DNA of 64,000 nt from Aquatica leii (lineage: Eukaryota; Arthropoda; Insecta; Coleoptera; Lampyridae), in NCBI GenBank assembly GCA_035610365.1, contig CM069436.1:55009505-55073504 (forward strand). The letters are read 5' to 3'. Below the pieces are notes generated by a model that did not search any database, was not told the origin of the DNA, and saw only the letters and a list, made by a program, of their open reading frames with translations. The first letter of the stretch is position 1, and each line of letters begins with the position of its first letter. Position numbers and translations under genes: made by a program. This document shows positions 47,250-57,690 of this stretch, piece after piece.

Positions 47250-48235
47250 ATTTTAAGATTATAAGCGACTTTCGACTTAGACCGCGTCGTAGTAAAACAC
47301 CCAGACTTAGGATTGGTCATAGTCTCTTCTTGAGAGCCAAAACAAGAAGTAGAACTTGGCATTTGCGGTTTTGTCGTTGGTGAACCCAAACAAACTAAAA
47401 GAAGACTTATCACCTCCTACTAGCACCGCTTATTTACCATACTGTATGGGTTCGACAGACAAAATAAGCAGGGTGCTAAAGAAACATAATATTAAAACCG
47501 TGTTTACGACTAAGGATACCCTGACACCTGGTTTACATCTGCTAAAGACAAACAAGGGGCTCTAAAACATGCCGGAGTTTACAAAATTCCTTCTTCCTGT
47601 GGATCTAGCTATATAGGACAGACGGGATGTTCTATTGAAGTTAGAGTAAAAGAACATATGGCTGACTGCAAACACCGCAGAGTTACTAAATCAGCAGTAA
47701 CAGAACACGTGTGGAACCAAGGACACACGTTGAACTTTGACCAAACTAAAGTGTTGGCTAGAACTCCTTTCTACTTTCCCAGACTAATCCACGAAGCTGT
47801 GGAAATAGAAAAACATCCATGTAATATGAACCGAGAAGACGGTTTAAGACTCAGAAAAAATCTTGGCTACCAGTATTATATCCTATAAGATAAAGATCGA
47901 CATTCTTGGAAAGGACACAAATACTTACTCCGAGTAATAACGAAGTCAGTCAAGCGGTAACGGAAAGATAAGTTTCGTTAATCACGCTAATCGCTATTGG
48001 TATAAATATCGTCATTTACACTTTTTCTTTCAGTGACATTTACCACTCTGAAGATGCAAGCTGCAATGTTTTGCGAAACGTCAGTTTGTTTGGGTTCACG
48101 AACGACAATACGGCAAAGGCCAAGTTCTACTTCTTGTTTTGGCTCTCAAGAAGAGACTATGACTAAGCCTAAGTGTGGGTGTTTTACTACGACGCGGTCT
48201 AAGCCAAAAGTCGCTTATAATCTTAAACATAACCG
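47250..48235 (+). mobile_element. Penelope-like element fragment with GIY-YIG endonuclease
   Basis: The centre encodes, in order, a linker after the reverse transcriptase (STAYLPYCMGSTDKISRVLK, about 47420-47480), the GIY-YIG start (VYKIPSSCGSSYIGQTG, about 47575-47625) and its continuation (VRVKEHMADCKHRR, AVTEHVWNQGH, AVEIEKHPCNMNREDGLRL, 47640-47885). This is the endonuclease specific to Penelope-like elements. The reverse transcriptase itself is missing, so the fragment is broken. It is bounded by inverted repeats of about 147 bp (47250-47396 and 48088-48235), matching the inverted end structures known for the family. A hammerhead-like motif lies just inside the right repeat. Confidence 0.8.
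48045..48085 (+). ncRNA. Hammerhead ribozyme-like motif 2 (Penelope-like element)
   Basis: CTGAAGA (48048-48054) fits CUGANGA, stem II is GCAA/TTGC (48056-48059 with 48071-48074), then GAAAC and the cleavable GTC (48080-48082). Stem I pairs ACT (48045-48047) with AGT (48083-48085). One extra base separates the core from stem II. Hammerheads are known near the ends of Penelope-like elements, which supports the call. Stem I and stem III are very short. Confidence 0.6.
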
Positions 48236-48239
48236 CGAA

Positions 48240-48430
48240 AGCTTAAGATTTTATAACATCATTTTGTATTAATTTTTATTTTTAGTGTCAGCAAATTACT
48301 GAGAAGAAATTTATATTGTGTGTGTAGTGTAGAACAGTGAATTTATTTTGACATTTTTTGCTTGTATTGATGCAATAATTTCACCTTATGCATTAACAAC
48401 TTGTTAATCAGATTCATACGCTGTATCCAT
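48240..48430 (+). repeat. Mariner 3'-end fragment, copy 3
   Basis: Resembles 20290-20553 and 28010-28275 (TTTTTAGTGTCAGCAAATTAC, TTTTGCTTGTAT..., GTTAATCAGAT) with an internal loss. No coding content. Confidence 0.6.
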
Positions 48431-48556
48431 TTACTGCTTTATAACCAATAAACATCTAATTGTTTTGTTTCTGAGTTTCGGATACTGTTCACATTTGGTT
48501 ATTGTTATTAAAAACTACAAGTCCCAACGTGATTCTATTAAGCGGCGTGCATTGTA

Positions 48557-48945
48557 CTTTTATACAATAAACATTCTGAATCTTTCTTAAAGAGCAACGC
48601 GTTATGTTTTGTTAGATAATCGATACACTATTTTTGAGGCAGTGTACGATTTCCTTCCTATTGTTTGCTCTAAGCGCTAGGTTTTAGACACCTGAGACAT
48701 TTGGTACCGATACACTTGTTTTTCTAACGATTATGTATTATTGAATTATGGTATTATGTTATTGTTGGCGATTGCCGTTGAACTTTTACGTTTTACTTTA
48801 ACTGTAAGAGCATTCTTATATAAAAATTTGACGTGTGTGTACGTTTTATTTATTAACCTTTTACTTTTATTTCTAACAAATCAGAAGTGGGATTTCAGGG
48901 ACCCACAATTGTTCACTTGCAGACTTAATGTTGTTAAAGGTTTGT
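48557..48945. other. No gene recognised
   Basis: Short reading frames only. Probably the non-coding side of the Ty3-type fossil or host DNA. Confidence 0.3.
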
Positions 48946-50688
48946 AGTGTTCAAGTTTAATTTGTGTTCGTGTTTTGTGTATTACGTCATCATAGATTGT
49001 CAGTCTACTACACCTCCCTTTTCCCGGACCGACTGCGTAAGTGATAGTGATGTGAGTGATGCACCGTCGACGTCGCGACACAAGAATGGGGGGGATGAAA
49101 ATTTTATCTGTAACTATGAGCCGCAAAACGCTGATTTAGCGGCCGATGTGTGGGTTCGTCGCGTTGACGAGTTAGCAAACAATTATCAATGGAATGATTT
49201 GACCATCGTTAGGCTTATGTCTAACCGTCTACGCTGATATAACACACAAGAACAGTTAACTACGAGTTGGAACACGATTAAAAAGAAGTTGATAACCCAG
49301 TTTTACAAGTCATTACCGTTTGGAAAACTTCTACAGGAAGCTGTTTTATATGAAACGTACGCTAGGCAAGATTTAAGCGAATGCTGCTTTACTAAACTAG
49401 ATAAACTCAGAGCGCTCAAACTACTAATCCTTGAGTTGCACCTAGTGGATGTTGTAATAAGTGGAATCTCGACACGCGTTAATCACTTATTTATTTAAGC
49501 TTGAATAATCTGCCGACTTTGAATCACGAAAATAACTGACCTATGATTCATTTGCATAGCTTTTATATATTTTGGTTATCCTTCGAGAATTTTCTATATC
49601 TTTCGATGAACGTTCTGAAAATGGATAAAAGCTTTGTGAAGGCTCATGAACTTGTGAATAATTTCTCCGACGTTTCATTGCCTCCTTCTTAGGACTGTTC
49701 TGTCCCAGAACAGGAAACTGGATGCGACACTGATAGAAAAGATCGTGGCGATAGCGGCAGCTTTCCCCATTTCGGCAACTTCCTTGACCTCGCGTTTTCG
49801 AACTACTAGCGAATTATACGCTTATTTGAGCACGTTGAGAAATACGCCCAAGAGGTTACCTCAAGTAGAGATCACCGGTATTAAAAGACGATTTCAACAT
49901 CATGTGCTATCCGCAAGAAAATCTCAAGAAAAGGTACCACAAACGCAATGTTTTAACTGTAAGAGCTCACATCGTACCCGAGACTGTAAAAAGCAAAAAA
50001 TAGAATGTTTTAGTTGCGTTCTTTTGGCGCACTTTGCCAACAAATGTCCTAAGAAAAAAGATCAATTTTCGAAGGCTACTAAAGCATGACACCAAGTTAT
50101 ACTAGCGGCCAATGACGTTAATGCAGTAAGAAAACAAACAAGTCAAGCCCATACGTCATGTCTGCTATTTTGAACGGTAAAAATTTAAATGTTTAGTAGA
50201 TATCGAAAGTGCTTGCTTGCACAATAATTCGCCAGTGTGTGGCTACTAAACTCGGGTTAGTGCCGCGACAAAAGAACACCGTATTATGTAGTTTTGACGG
50301 GAACTATGTCATGAGTGTGGGTCAACCGAACGCGGTAATATAAGTAACTGTGGTTAATGACGACAAATTATTGTATGACTGCGTTATGCTCTTTAAAGTC
50401 GGCACTCAAGTGCGCATATTACAGTTGGGTGAAGTAACGCAAGTGTGCGGACTCGAAAACTGTAGTAACAACGAAGAGTGTGCAATAGTGTTTGGAGACG
50501 ACGATAAAGTAAAGTGTAAACAACTATTACATGAATTTAGTAATCGAATTTTGACCTCTGTGGCAACAATGGGAAACACTGATATTACATAGCTAGAAAT
50601 AAAGTTAGTCACACAGGAATCTATTTCTTGCAACCCGTAGTGAATGTCACCACATCAGAAAGAAATTCTAAAAGGTGTTGTTAGTGAG
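48946..50688 (+). mobile_element. Ty3-type LTR retrotransposon fossil (gag and protease region)
   Basis: In order: a gag matrix/capsid-like part (ADVWVRRVDELANNYQW at about 49145, then a FYKSLPFGKLLQEAV stretch near 49300), a nucleocapsid part with two zinc knuckles (CFNCKSSHRTRDC, CFSC...HFANKC, about 49950-50050), a protease-like domain (about 50190-50500), and the approach to reverse transcriptase (about 50600-50685). It is broken, with several interruptions, and stops at the edge of the next element at 50689. A piece of LTR-like sequence lies inside gag. No complete LTR pair is in view. Old. Confidence 0.75.
49471..49677. repeat. Partial LTR-like sequence inside the gag fossil
   Basis: Resembles the second half of the solo LTR at 15497-15945 (ACGCGTTAATCACTTATTTA near the start, a GTTTCA end). 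It lies between two gag parts, so it looks like a nested LTR remnant. Confidence 0.6.
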
Positions 50689-52217
50689 ATTGAAATTTGT
50701 TAAATTAATTCAAGAACAACTAAATGACAACTCTAAGAATTTATTTTTGGCTTCGTTTTCAATTAGATATATAAATAACTCTTATATTAAAGTAATTACA
50801 AAAAATTATCTACATTAATACGTATCTATTGCTGGTTAATTTGGATATCTAATGGCTGCATAAGAAACAATACATTTATTTACACATCAAAATAGTAAAC
50901 AGGTAATTTCCGGGAAAATGCCAATTTTGAATGAATTTATTATCATTGAACAAATATGTTTCGATTAAAAAATATTTTAATTTTTTTACGTTTCTTTTAA
51001 GAATATTGACTTTCTTAAATTAATGATTATAAAAAGTATCAAAAACTGAATCATACAAACATGAACAATTTTATTTAGCTACTAGTAATCTACTAGTAAA
51101 GCATAATACTTAACATTGGCTTGTCATTCTAAATAGTTTCTGTAATTGCCTGATGTAAAATTAATAATGTTTTTGAACCATTTCTGATTTAGCTTAGTGA
51201 TTGTATTTTCTACATAGACACTAATTATCAGTTTTCTTAATTACATTTAAAGCAAGTATTTTAATATTTTACATTATTTCGTTTTTGTATAAGATAAAAT
51301 ATGTTGAACTAAAGGCAAAACTTATCATCATCTCCTCACAGTTAAAGTTAAATGAGAATGGATCTTTCAGTAAGTAATATTATTTTTACGAATAACATTT
51401 ATAATTACGTAGTATATTATTGGGCCTAATTAATTATTAATAAATTTAATAACTCACGGATTAAACTTCTTTAGTAAGCAATAGATAAGTTGCTCTCATT
51501 TTTAAATCCAAATTTACTTAGGTTTTTTGGATGTAGCTTCGCTATTCAAAAAAAAGTATTTTTTTTTGTTTAGAGACAATCCGTAAGACGTTAGTTTTGC
51601 TATAATGAAGCTAGAGAATTGGCTACTAATTGACCAGGATAATGATTGTTTTGTATCAACGCTTCAAATTTTTTAGTTTCAGTATGTAAAAGTTAACCAG
51701 ATTTTAATACATTCCATAACTAGCTTTTATAACAAAAATTTACATTTTGAATGATATCAGGATATTTAAAATAATTACATTGCAATGTTACTTTTGAGAA
51801 ATTAAAAGTATTATGTTTGACTGCTGGACTAATTAACATTGCTAAATGAAGTTGTTCATATTCGTATGATTCAGTTTTTAATACTTTTCATAATCATTCA
51901 AAATTGTTAAAGAAAACTTGAAACAAAGAATTAAAATACTTTTTTATTTGAAACATTTTTGTTCAATCATAATAATTTATTTAACATTGGCACTTTCCCG
52001 GAAATTACCCGTCAACTATATTTTTGTGTAAATTTGTTGTTTTTTATGCAGCCACTAAAATCTAAATTAACCAGCAATACCCACGTATTATTGTAGATTG
52101 TTTCTTCTAATTACTTTAATATAAAGTTTATTTATATATCTAATTGTAAACAAAACCAAAAATAAATTCTTACTGTTGTCATTTCGTTGTTCTTTAATTA
52201 ATTTCACAAATTTCAAT
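50689..52217. mobile_element. 1.5-kb element with about 410-bp inverted ends
   Basis: Bases 50689 to about 51110 are mirrored at about 51820-52217. Shared blocks include ATTGAAATTTGT at the tips, AATTTCCGGGAAA near 50907, and AAACTGAATCATAC near 51045. The ~700-bp centre has no reading frame. Non-autonomous DNA transposon of unknown superfamily; it truncates the Ty3-type fossil. Terminal motif and target duplication not resolved. Confidence 0.7.
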
Positions 52218-52385
52218 TTAGCGTTGTTCTATATTGCTTTTAATTGGTTTTTTAATCACATATGGAAACAGTAATAAATGATATATACTTATTACGAAAA
52301 CGATATATACATACATATATAGTTGAACTAAAGGAGTTTTGAGTTTTCAGTACGTAAAAAGTAAATAAGAGAGTGTAAGGTAAAA

Positions 52386-52553
52386 ATGTTATCTACTTTA
52401 TTTTGTTTGCTTGGAAGATTCAAATGTTTATTGCACGCAATTTTCACCTGTACATGTTCATTTTTACTGTTGATTACTGTGCCATTAGGCTACTTGGTTG
52501 TAATATTTCTAATCAAATTGATAAAAATTGTTTGTGCGATAAGTTGTAAATAG
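52386..52553 (+). CDS. Small hydrophobic open frame, 55 residues, function unknown
   Basis: ATG 52386 to TAG 52553. The product has a 12-residue start (MLSTLFCLLGRF), then a long hydrophobic run (ACTCSFLLLITVPLGYLVVIFLIKLIKIV by eye about residues 18-50) that could make one or two membrane helices, and several Cys. A second open stretch of about 50 residues (LVSDVSLEPFKSSC...) runs from about 52566 to 52714 in another frame after a CAG, but I see no convincing intron joining them. AT-rich DNA easily encodes hydrophobic peptides, so this may be chance. I do not recognise the family. Confidence 0.2.
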   Translation: MLSTLFCLLGRFKCLLHAIFTCTCSFLLLITVPLGYLVVIFLIKLIKIVCAISCK

Positions 52554-52714
52554 TTTAATTTACAGTACGCTTGTATCTGATGTATCTTTGGAGCCATTTA
52601 AATCTTCTTGCATTGATGCTTTCTTGGAGTATTTTCAATTGATATTAGAAGAACGTTGCGAAACACCAAATAAGAGAACTTTTAACCAATTGCTTAACGG
52701 AATCACTGACAATT

Positions 52715-53575
52715 AATTTTATAGTCATTTTCGTAGATTAAAAAATGGTAAAATTTTGTCGTGGTTCTACACTGAATAGTGTTTTTTTTAACTATGTAGG
52801 CACCGTTGTTATTGCTCTAATTTTTGGAATGACTTGTTAAACCAACATTAAGAGCGCAGTTAAGTATCATACAGAAGTAATTTGTTTTCTTGATTTTGTC
52901 CGCTTGTACTTACCTTATAAGAAATAACACAAAATAATGATTACAAAAACAACCTATTTTTATGGTGTCAACGTTTTACAAGACTGGTGCAAATCACTCG
53001 TTTATACATTAAAAAAATTACATATTTAAAAGTAATTATACATCATGTTACGAGAATATTCTCGTAACTTAAAGGCAAGCGACTAATTTAGTCGAATTCG
53101 CAGACAGGTCGCAAGTCTACGTGTGCTAATCCTGTAATAAATTAAAAATGCGCAAAAACAAGTAAATATCACGATCACTGAAAGAAACAATTGGCAAAAC
53201 ACAATTTTTAACAACAATATACTTATTTCCAACAAGAGAAAAAGGCAGACCAATAACATATCAAATAACAAGTATAGATTTGTCAATTACTATCACAGTG
53301 ATTGATTTTTAATCAAGGTTAATTAGTATTCAAACAATTACTTCTTCTACTCTGCAGTCGCGAAACGAGTCGATAATCGACATTTATGGTACTGGGTTGC
53401 AAAATAAGATAAAAGCACAAAAACCTATCCAACCGAAAAATTCTTCGTAGTAACGTTCGCTACTTTCTTTTATTTCATTCTATTTTATGCCAAAATTTGG
53501 AATTGGTTGCAATCAAAAGATTCCAAAAACTTGGACGGATGTCACGTCAATGTACTCATACGACAATACATATAA
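52715..53575. other. No gene recognised
   Basis: AT-rich with short frames, no repeat pairing noticed. Confidence 0.35.
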
Positions 53576-54329
53576 CAGTGTTGTAAATAGATAATTTTTA
53601 AATTATATAGATACAGATAAATTTTTTTTCTTGCAAGAATTATCTAGTATTAGATAATAGATAAACTATTATAACTTTATATAGATAACGGATAATAGAT
53701 GAAATAATCTAGGTAGTATTATTATTTATTGTTAATTGTTTTGGCCATTCGGCCTTACAATGAGTTACGTTATATAATGTTATAATTTGTACAGAAATTT
53801 AAAAAGAAAACTAAAAACAAAACAAACTTTCTCCCCTAAAATCTTCCCATCACCATCTTACTATTCTAATACTTTAGATCTAACCCTCCCCTCTTATCCT
53901 TCTATCCTTTACTGATTTCATCCAATCCAATCCAATCCCTCCCCCTCCTCCCCAAGCAAAACCTTCCTCCCCCTCATTTCTTCCCTTAGCTCGCCACACT
54001 CCTCACTCATGTGTTCTATGTCCTCCCATCCCTCACCACATAGTCTACATCTAGGTAGTAATAACGATAGATGGAGTTCATTTGAAGAACTACTATGGAA
54101 TCTGGGAAATTACTGAAGAAAAACATACATATTGTAACTTGAATTTTACGGGACACTGGATTTTCTATAAATTTTATTTAAATAATTTAAATAAAAAATT
54201 ATATATATACAGATACATATAACTTATATATTTTTGATTGTATCTAGATATATATAAATAGATAAAAAAATATGAATCCAGATTAATTTATCTACATATA
54301 TAAATTTATATAGATAATTTACAACACTG
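53576..54329. mobile_element. Non-autonomous hAT-type element
   Basis: The ends are CAGTGTTGTAAATAG (left) and the complement CAGTGTTGTAAATTA (right), next to a shared CATATAA, consistent with an imperfectly resolved 7-8-bp hAT duplication. The interior is rich in TATCTA/TAGATA motifs and contains a LINE insertion. Confidence 0.65.
53729..54048 (-). pseudogene. 5'-truncated LINE insertion with 12-bp target duplication
   Basis: ATCTAGGTAGTA occurs at 53717-53728 and 54049-54060, flanking a 320-bp insert. On the minus strand the insert begins with CRLCGEGWEDIEHMSEECGELREEM, the CxxC...H...C motif at the end of Jockey/R1-like pol proteins. A stop and an untranslated tail follow, ending in an A-rich AATAAATAATAA. 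Its CT-rich plus strand stands out in the AT-rich host element. A clean 5' truncation with target duplication is typical of target-primed reverse transcription. Confidence 0.8.
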
Positions 54330-54810
54330 CATATAAATTGCAAAGTTTCATACTCGTTGGCAATGACTACCATTTCTTATTGGTTATATAATATACTATT
54401 TTATTTGAATGAAAATAGACGAGGAAACAAGTTTGTATTTGCACTAGAGGTAATTGTTGTCTCAAAAAGATTTATCATCTACAGTTAGATATTACTAGCT
54501 TAAGGCACAATTTAGTATTACAAGCTTAAATCAAAATTTAAATATTGGATTATTTATTTATTAACATCAATGTTTTACAAGGTTAAGTATTGAGGAACCT
54601 TTAAAAAATTAGTTCAAGGATTGTGGTTTGTCTATTTAAAAAAAAATTGGCACGTTTTAAAATTTTAATTCGTTGACATTGTAAGCACGAATAATGTCAT
54701 TAATTTAATTAAAAAAAAATTGCTTAAAATAGTACAACAAAAAAGTTTATTTCTTATTCAATAATGCTTAATATTGGAAATTAAATTGTACTTTAGATGG
54801 CCGACATATA
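54330..54810. other. No gene recognised
   Basis: AT-rich spacer without credible frames or repeats. Confidence 0.35.
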
Positions 54811-55200
54811 CAGGGTGCTAAAAAAAGATTGTAAAATGTTAAACGAGGTAGTAGTATGAATCAAAATAAACAAAAACGGTTTAATAGACATTGGTCTACA
54901 AAGTGCCGATTTAGGAGATATCGAATGTTATATTTTTATTGTTAGCATTTATACTTTGTTAGGTAGATAGGTAGGAAAGGGCGGACCTGTTTTATAGTCT
55001 GCAAGATTGCCTGATTTAACCCTTCTAGATATTTTCTTTAGAAATACACATTTGAAAACTATTAGCCTATACTACTTCCATAAATAGTCTTGAGGAGCTG
55101 CAGCTACGGATTAATCAAAAATGCCAACAAATTCTGAGCAAATGATAGAGTTTTCAGACTAAGATGTTGTGCCTACTTTTAAATAGAAGGAGGACACTTC
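54811..55200 (+). pseudogene. Internally deleted mariner-like remnant
   Basis: CAGGGTGCTAAAAAAAG after TA (54809-54810) is a mariner-type end. Within 170 bases the sequence jumps to a transposase C-terminal part near 54970-55065, readable with breaks as GRKG, then ARLPDLTLLDIFF, which contains the third catalytic Asp. The helix-turn-helix and first two acids are deleted. The right terminus is uncertain, near 55215. Confidence 0.5.
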
Positions 55201-55829
55201 AAACATTATGTAACTCTGTTTTGTCTTTTTGCTATAGTCCTTACTATTTAAGATGAAAAATATATATGAGTAAACGCCAATAAGAAAACAAAGCATAAAA
55301 AAGATGTTACCCTTGTCTTATAGATTACATGTATCTACAATATAAACCGCCTATGATAAATATTCCATTCTTTACGACGAAGTGCGCGAGAGTTGTTCAA
55401 CAGTACAAACAAAGATAAACCGGTTTCCTTTTTTAATAGAATAAGCCAGTGTGCAGAGGTTCTAAACGATTTATTGAAAATATTTATGTATACAAAACGC
55501 TTTTGTAAACTTCATGGTCATTTAAACAAAATATTTTCTAAATATAAGTTTAACCTTAACCCTAGATTATTCATATATTTGTGTTTAAGTTGGACACGAT
55601 CATATATTTTTTTAGGTCTACAAAGCACATACTTGTGCTGGTCTATGGTATTTTATGGATTTTCTGTTATTAGGCATCTATGCACGATCTTCTAAATCAA
55701 GTATCTTCTAATTTCTCTTCTTGAACAATCTCTATTGTGGTGCTTGTTCTTCATTGATCAGGTATTAGTAGTTAAATTTTTCGACACCTTGGATATTAGG
55801 CGGATAGTATTAAGGTATTTTTTGGTAAT
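55200..55829. other. No gene recognised
   Basis: Contains a 100-residue plus-strand frame at 55393-55695 without recognisable domains. The end holds the left copy of the target duplication of the next element (55815-55829). Confidence 0.35.
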
Positions 55830-56020
55830 GTAATAGCGAAGGCTTCCACGGCCGGAATCTATACTAACATTAGAATGTCTTCCGGGTTTGGACCGTGTCA
55901 TAGATAAATCGCGATTTATCTCACGCCCTGATGAAGCCCCTTACGAAAGTGGGCGAAACGTTGGCAGCTTCGGTTGCAACTATGACACGGTCCAAACCCG
56001 GAAGACATTCTAATGTTAGT
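55830..56020. mobile_element. 191-bp hairpin insertion carrying a hammerhead-like motif
   Basis: Flanked by a perfect 15-bp duplication GTATTTTTTGGTAAT (55815-55829 and 56021-56035). After a 33-bp lead, the arms 55863-55902 and 55981-56020 are exact complements over 40 bp. The right arm ends precisely at the target duplication. The loop contains an 18-bp perfect palindrome (GATAAATCGCGATTTATC, 55903-55920), a hammerhead-like core and a short GTTGCAAC palindrome. There is no coding sequence. Variable-length target duplications and hammerheads point to Penelope-like machinery or another retro-mechanism; that is inference. Confidence 0.8.
55925..55965 (+). ncRNA. Hammerhead ribozyme-like motif 3
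   Basis: CTGATGA (55928-55934), stem II GCCC/GGGC (55936-55939 with 55951-55954), GAAAC (55955-55959), then GTT with predicted cleavage after 55962. Stem I is GCC/GGC (55925-55927 with 55963-55965). As in motif 2, one extra base (A55935) lies between core and stem II, and stem III is minimal. The inner part of stem II can extend with CTT/AAG. Confidence 0.6.
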
Positions 56021-56035
56021 GTATTTTTTGGTAAT

Positions 56036-57240
56036 TGGATTTTAACAAATTTTTTTGTCTGACGCCACTATTCTAATCTCATAGAGTTTACACACTAATC
56101 CGTACAGAGCATTCTTTGTTTTTTTTCTGGTAGTTTGCACTTATTCCACATCAGGCTTTTCTCCCTCAATTTTTTAGTGTCCAGTCAAACTTAATATACC
56201 ATTTTTATTGATTTATTTGTTCTCTTCCTCCGAACCGTGTCATTGTTTAGGTATAAGCTTTTAAAGTATTTGTTTCTTGCAATTTCTCATATATCATAGA
56301 GAACCTGCTCATTCTCGTCTTGTATGTCTTATAATACATACCGAAAATATTTTGTTCTCTAATTGATACAATATTAATTTAAATTCAAAGTTAAAGATTC
56401 ATTCATCTTTATATTTTATATTACTGAAAATTGCAACTATTTAAACTTTTCGTATTTTTTTTTAATGTGATTTTTCAATAACAGCAATTAATAAATTTAT
56501 TTTAAAGTTTTTTAGCAGTTGTTTTAATGCTTTTTAAAGCGATTTCTTCGAGTTAAAAGACATTTGTTATTACAAATATTACATTTTAGTATATGTAGTT
56601 TATCTGCAAAACGGATCTATTTTTGACGCAATTGCTTAGAAGAATTCCTCTTGATAACCTGTAAGATCACCTTAACTTTTTAGTTGTGGTTGCTGCAATT
56701 TAGAATGTTTATTGTTATTATACACAAACTATGTTTTTCTTTTTCGTTATTTATTGCACGTAGACTGTAATTTCTAATATATTCATAAAGTTTTTTTAAT
56801 TTTTGCGATAAATTATTCTTTTTTTAAAATCTTGTGGATTTCGTTTGGGTGAAATTTTACTTATAGATTGTACAGTTAATGTATGCTTTGTCGTGCTTGT
56901 CACAAATACTTTACGATTAGTATTAGTTTTTCCGTCTGATCAATGATTACAATTTATTTTGCAATCACTTGACATTCTAGGCTACCGGATTAAACTGCTT
57001 ATCGTAATACAAATAATCAGAATGATAACATTTACCACGCTTAAAAGTAACAATAATATGTCTTTATTGTTTAGAATTCCGAACAAATATGAAATAAGTA
57101 TTATTAAATTTTATTTATTGTTTTTTAATAATTGTGCTAATATGCTTTATTTTGAACGAAACACTTTTTTAAACTATCTAACCACTAAAATCAAATTTAT
57201 TTTTTAACCGTAGACTAAAGAAACATTTTGTATTCAAACC
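56036..57240. other. No gene recognised
   Basis: AT-rich with chance frames such as 56959-57207. No repeats noticed. Confidence 0.35.
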
Positions 57241-57300
57241 AGTGCCGGCTGGTCCATAAGGGCTCTAGGGCGCCAGCCCCTCAGACGTTTGTTAAAACAA
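57241..57300. mobile_element. hAT-type terminus
   Basis: CAGTGCCGGCTGGTCC followed by a GC-rich AGGGCGCCAGCCCC block, close to widespread hAT ends. The second end was not identified. Confidence 0.4.
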
Positions 57301-57499
57301 AAAAAATGGTACAAATTATTATGAATTAAAGTATTTAAACATATTTATAGGATAGAAACATCATGTATTTTTTATTACTCTAAAACAATAATTTAATATG
57401 GTCGTCGTTCAATGCAATGTATATTAAATAGGTAATTTCTTTGTGTTGGGACTACAATTATTTGATCTCATGGCTGTATATGTAGTAGAGCATTCTAAC

Positions 57500-57690
57500 G
57501 TGAAGTCGCGACCCGCAATACGTGATTTCATATGCAATTTTAACATGCGAAAGGGCTCTCGCATTTGTAGCCCGCGATGGTTTCAATTCAGTAATCATGA
57601 AGCGGTCATATATTGTAAGTGAAACAGTACATCCGTTGAACCATACTAGATGATACTAACATTTTTGAACGTCTACACATATTCAAATAA
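57500..57690. repeat. Dispersed repeat, copy B
   Basis: Complementary to 28285-28545, with the conserved block around GAAAGGGCTCTCGCATTTGT and ATGGTTTCAATTCAGTAATC. Copy A precedes a LINE; no LINE is seen here. Family unknown. Confidence 0.6.

Larger units (their letters stand above)
46935..48554. mobile_element. Pogo-like non-autonomous element with nested retroelements
   Basis: The termini CAGTGCACGCCGCTTA (left) and the complement CAATGCACGCCGCTTA (right) each adjoin TA (46933-46934 and 48555-48556). Homology between the ends runs about 30-60 bp, with AGAATCACG shared. No pogo transposase is seen. The interior is occupied by a Penelope-like fragment and a mariner 3' end. The same terminus occurs at 18461. 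Confidence 0.6.
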
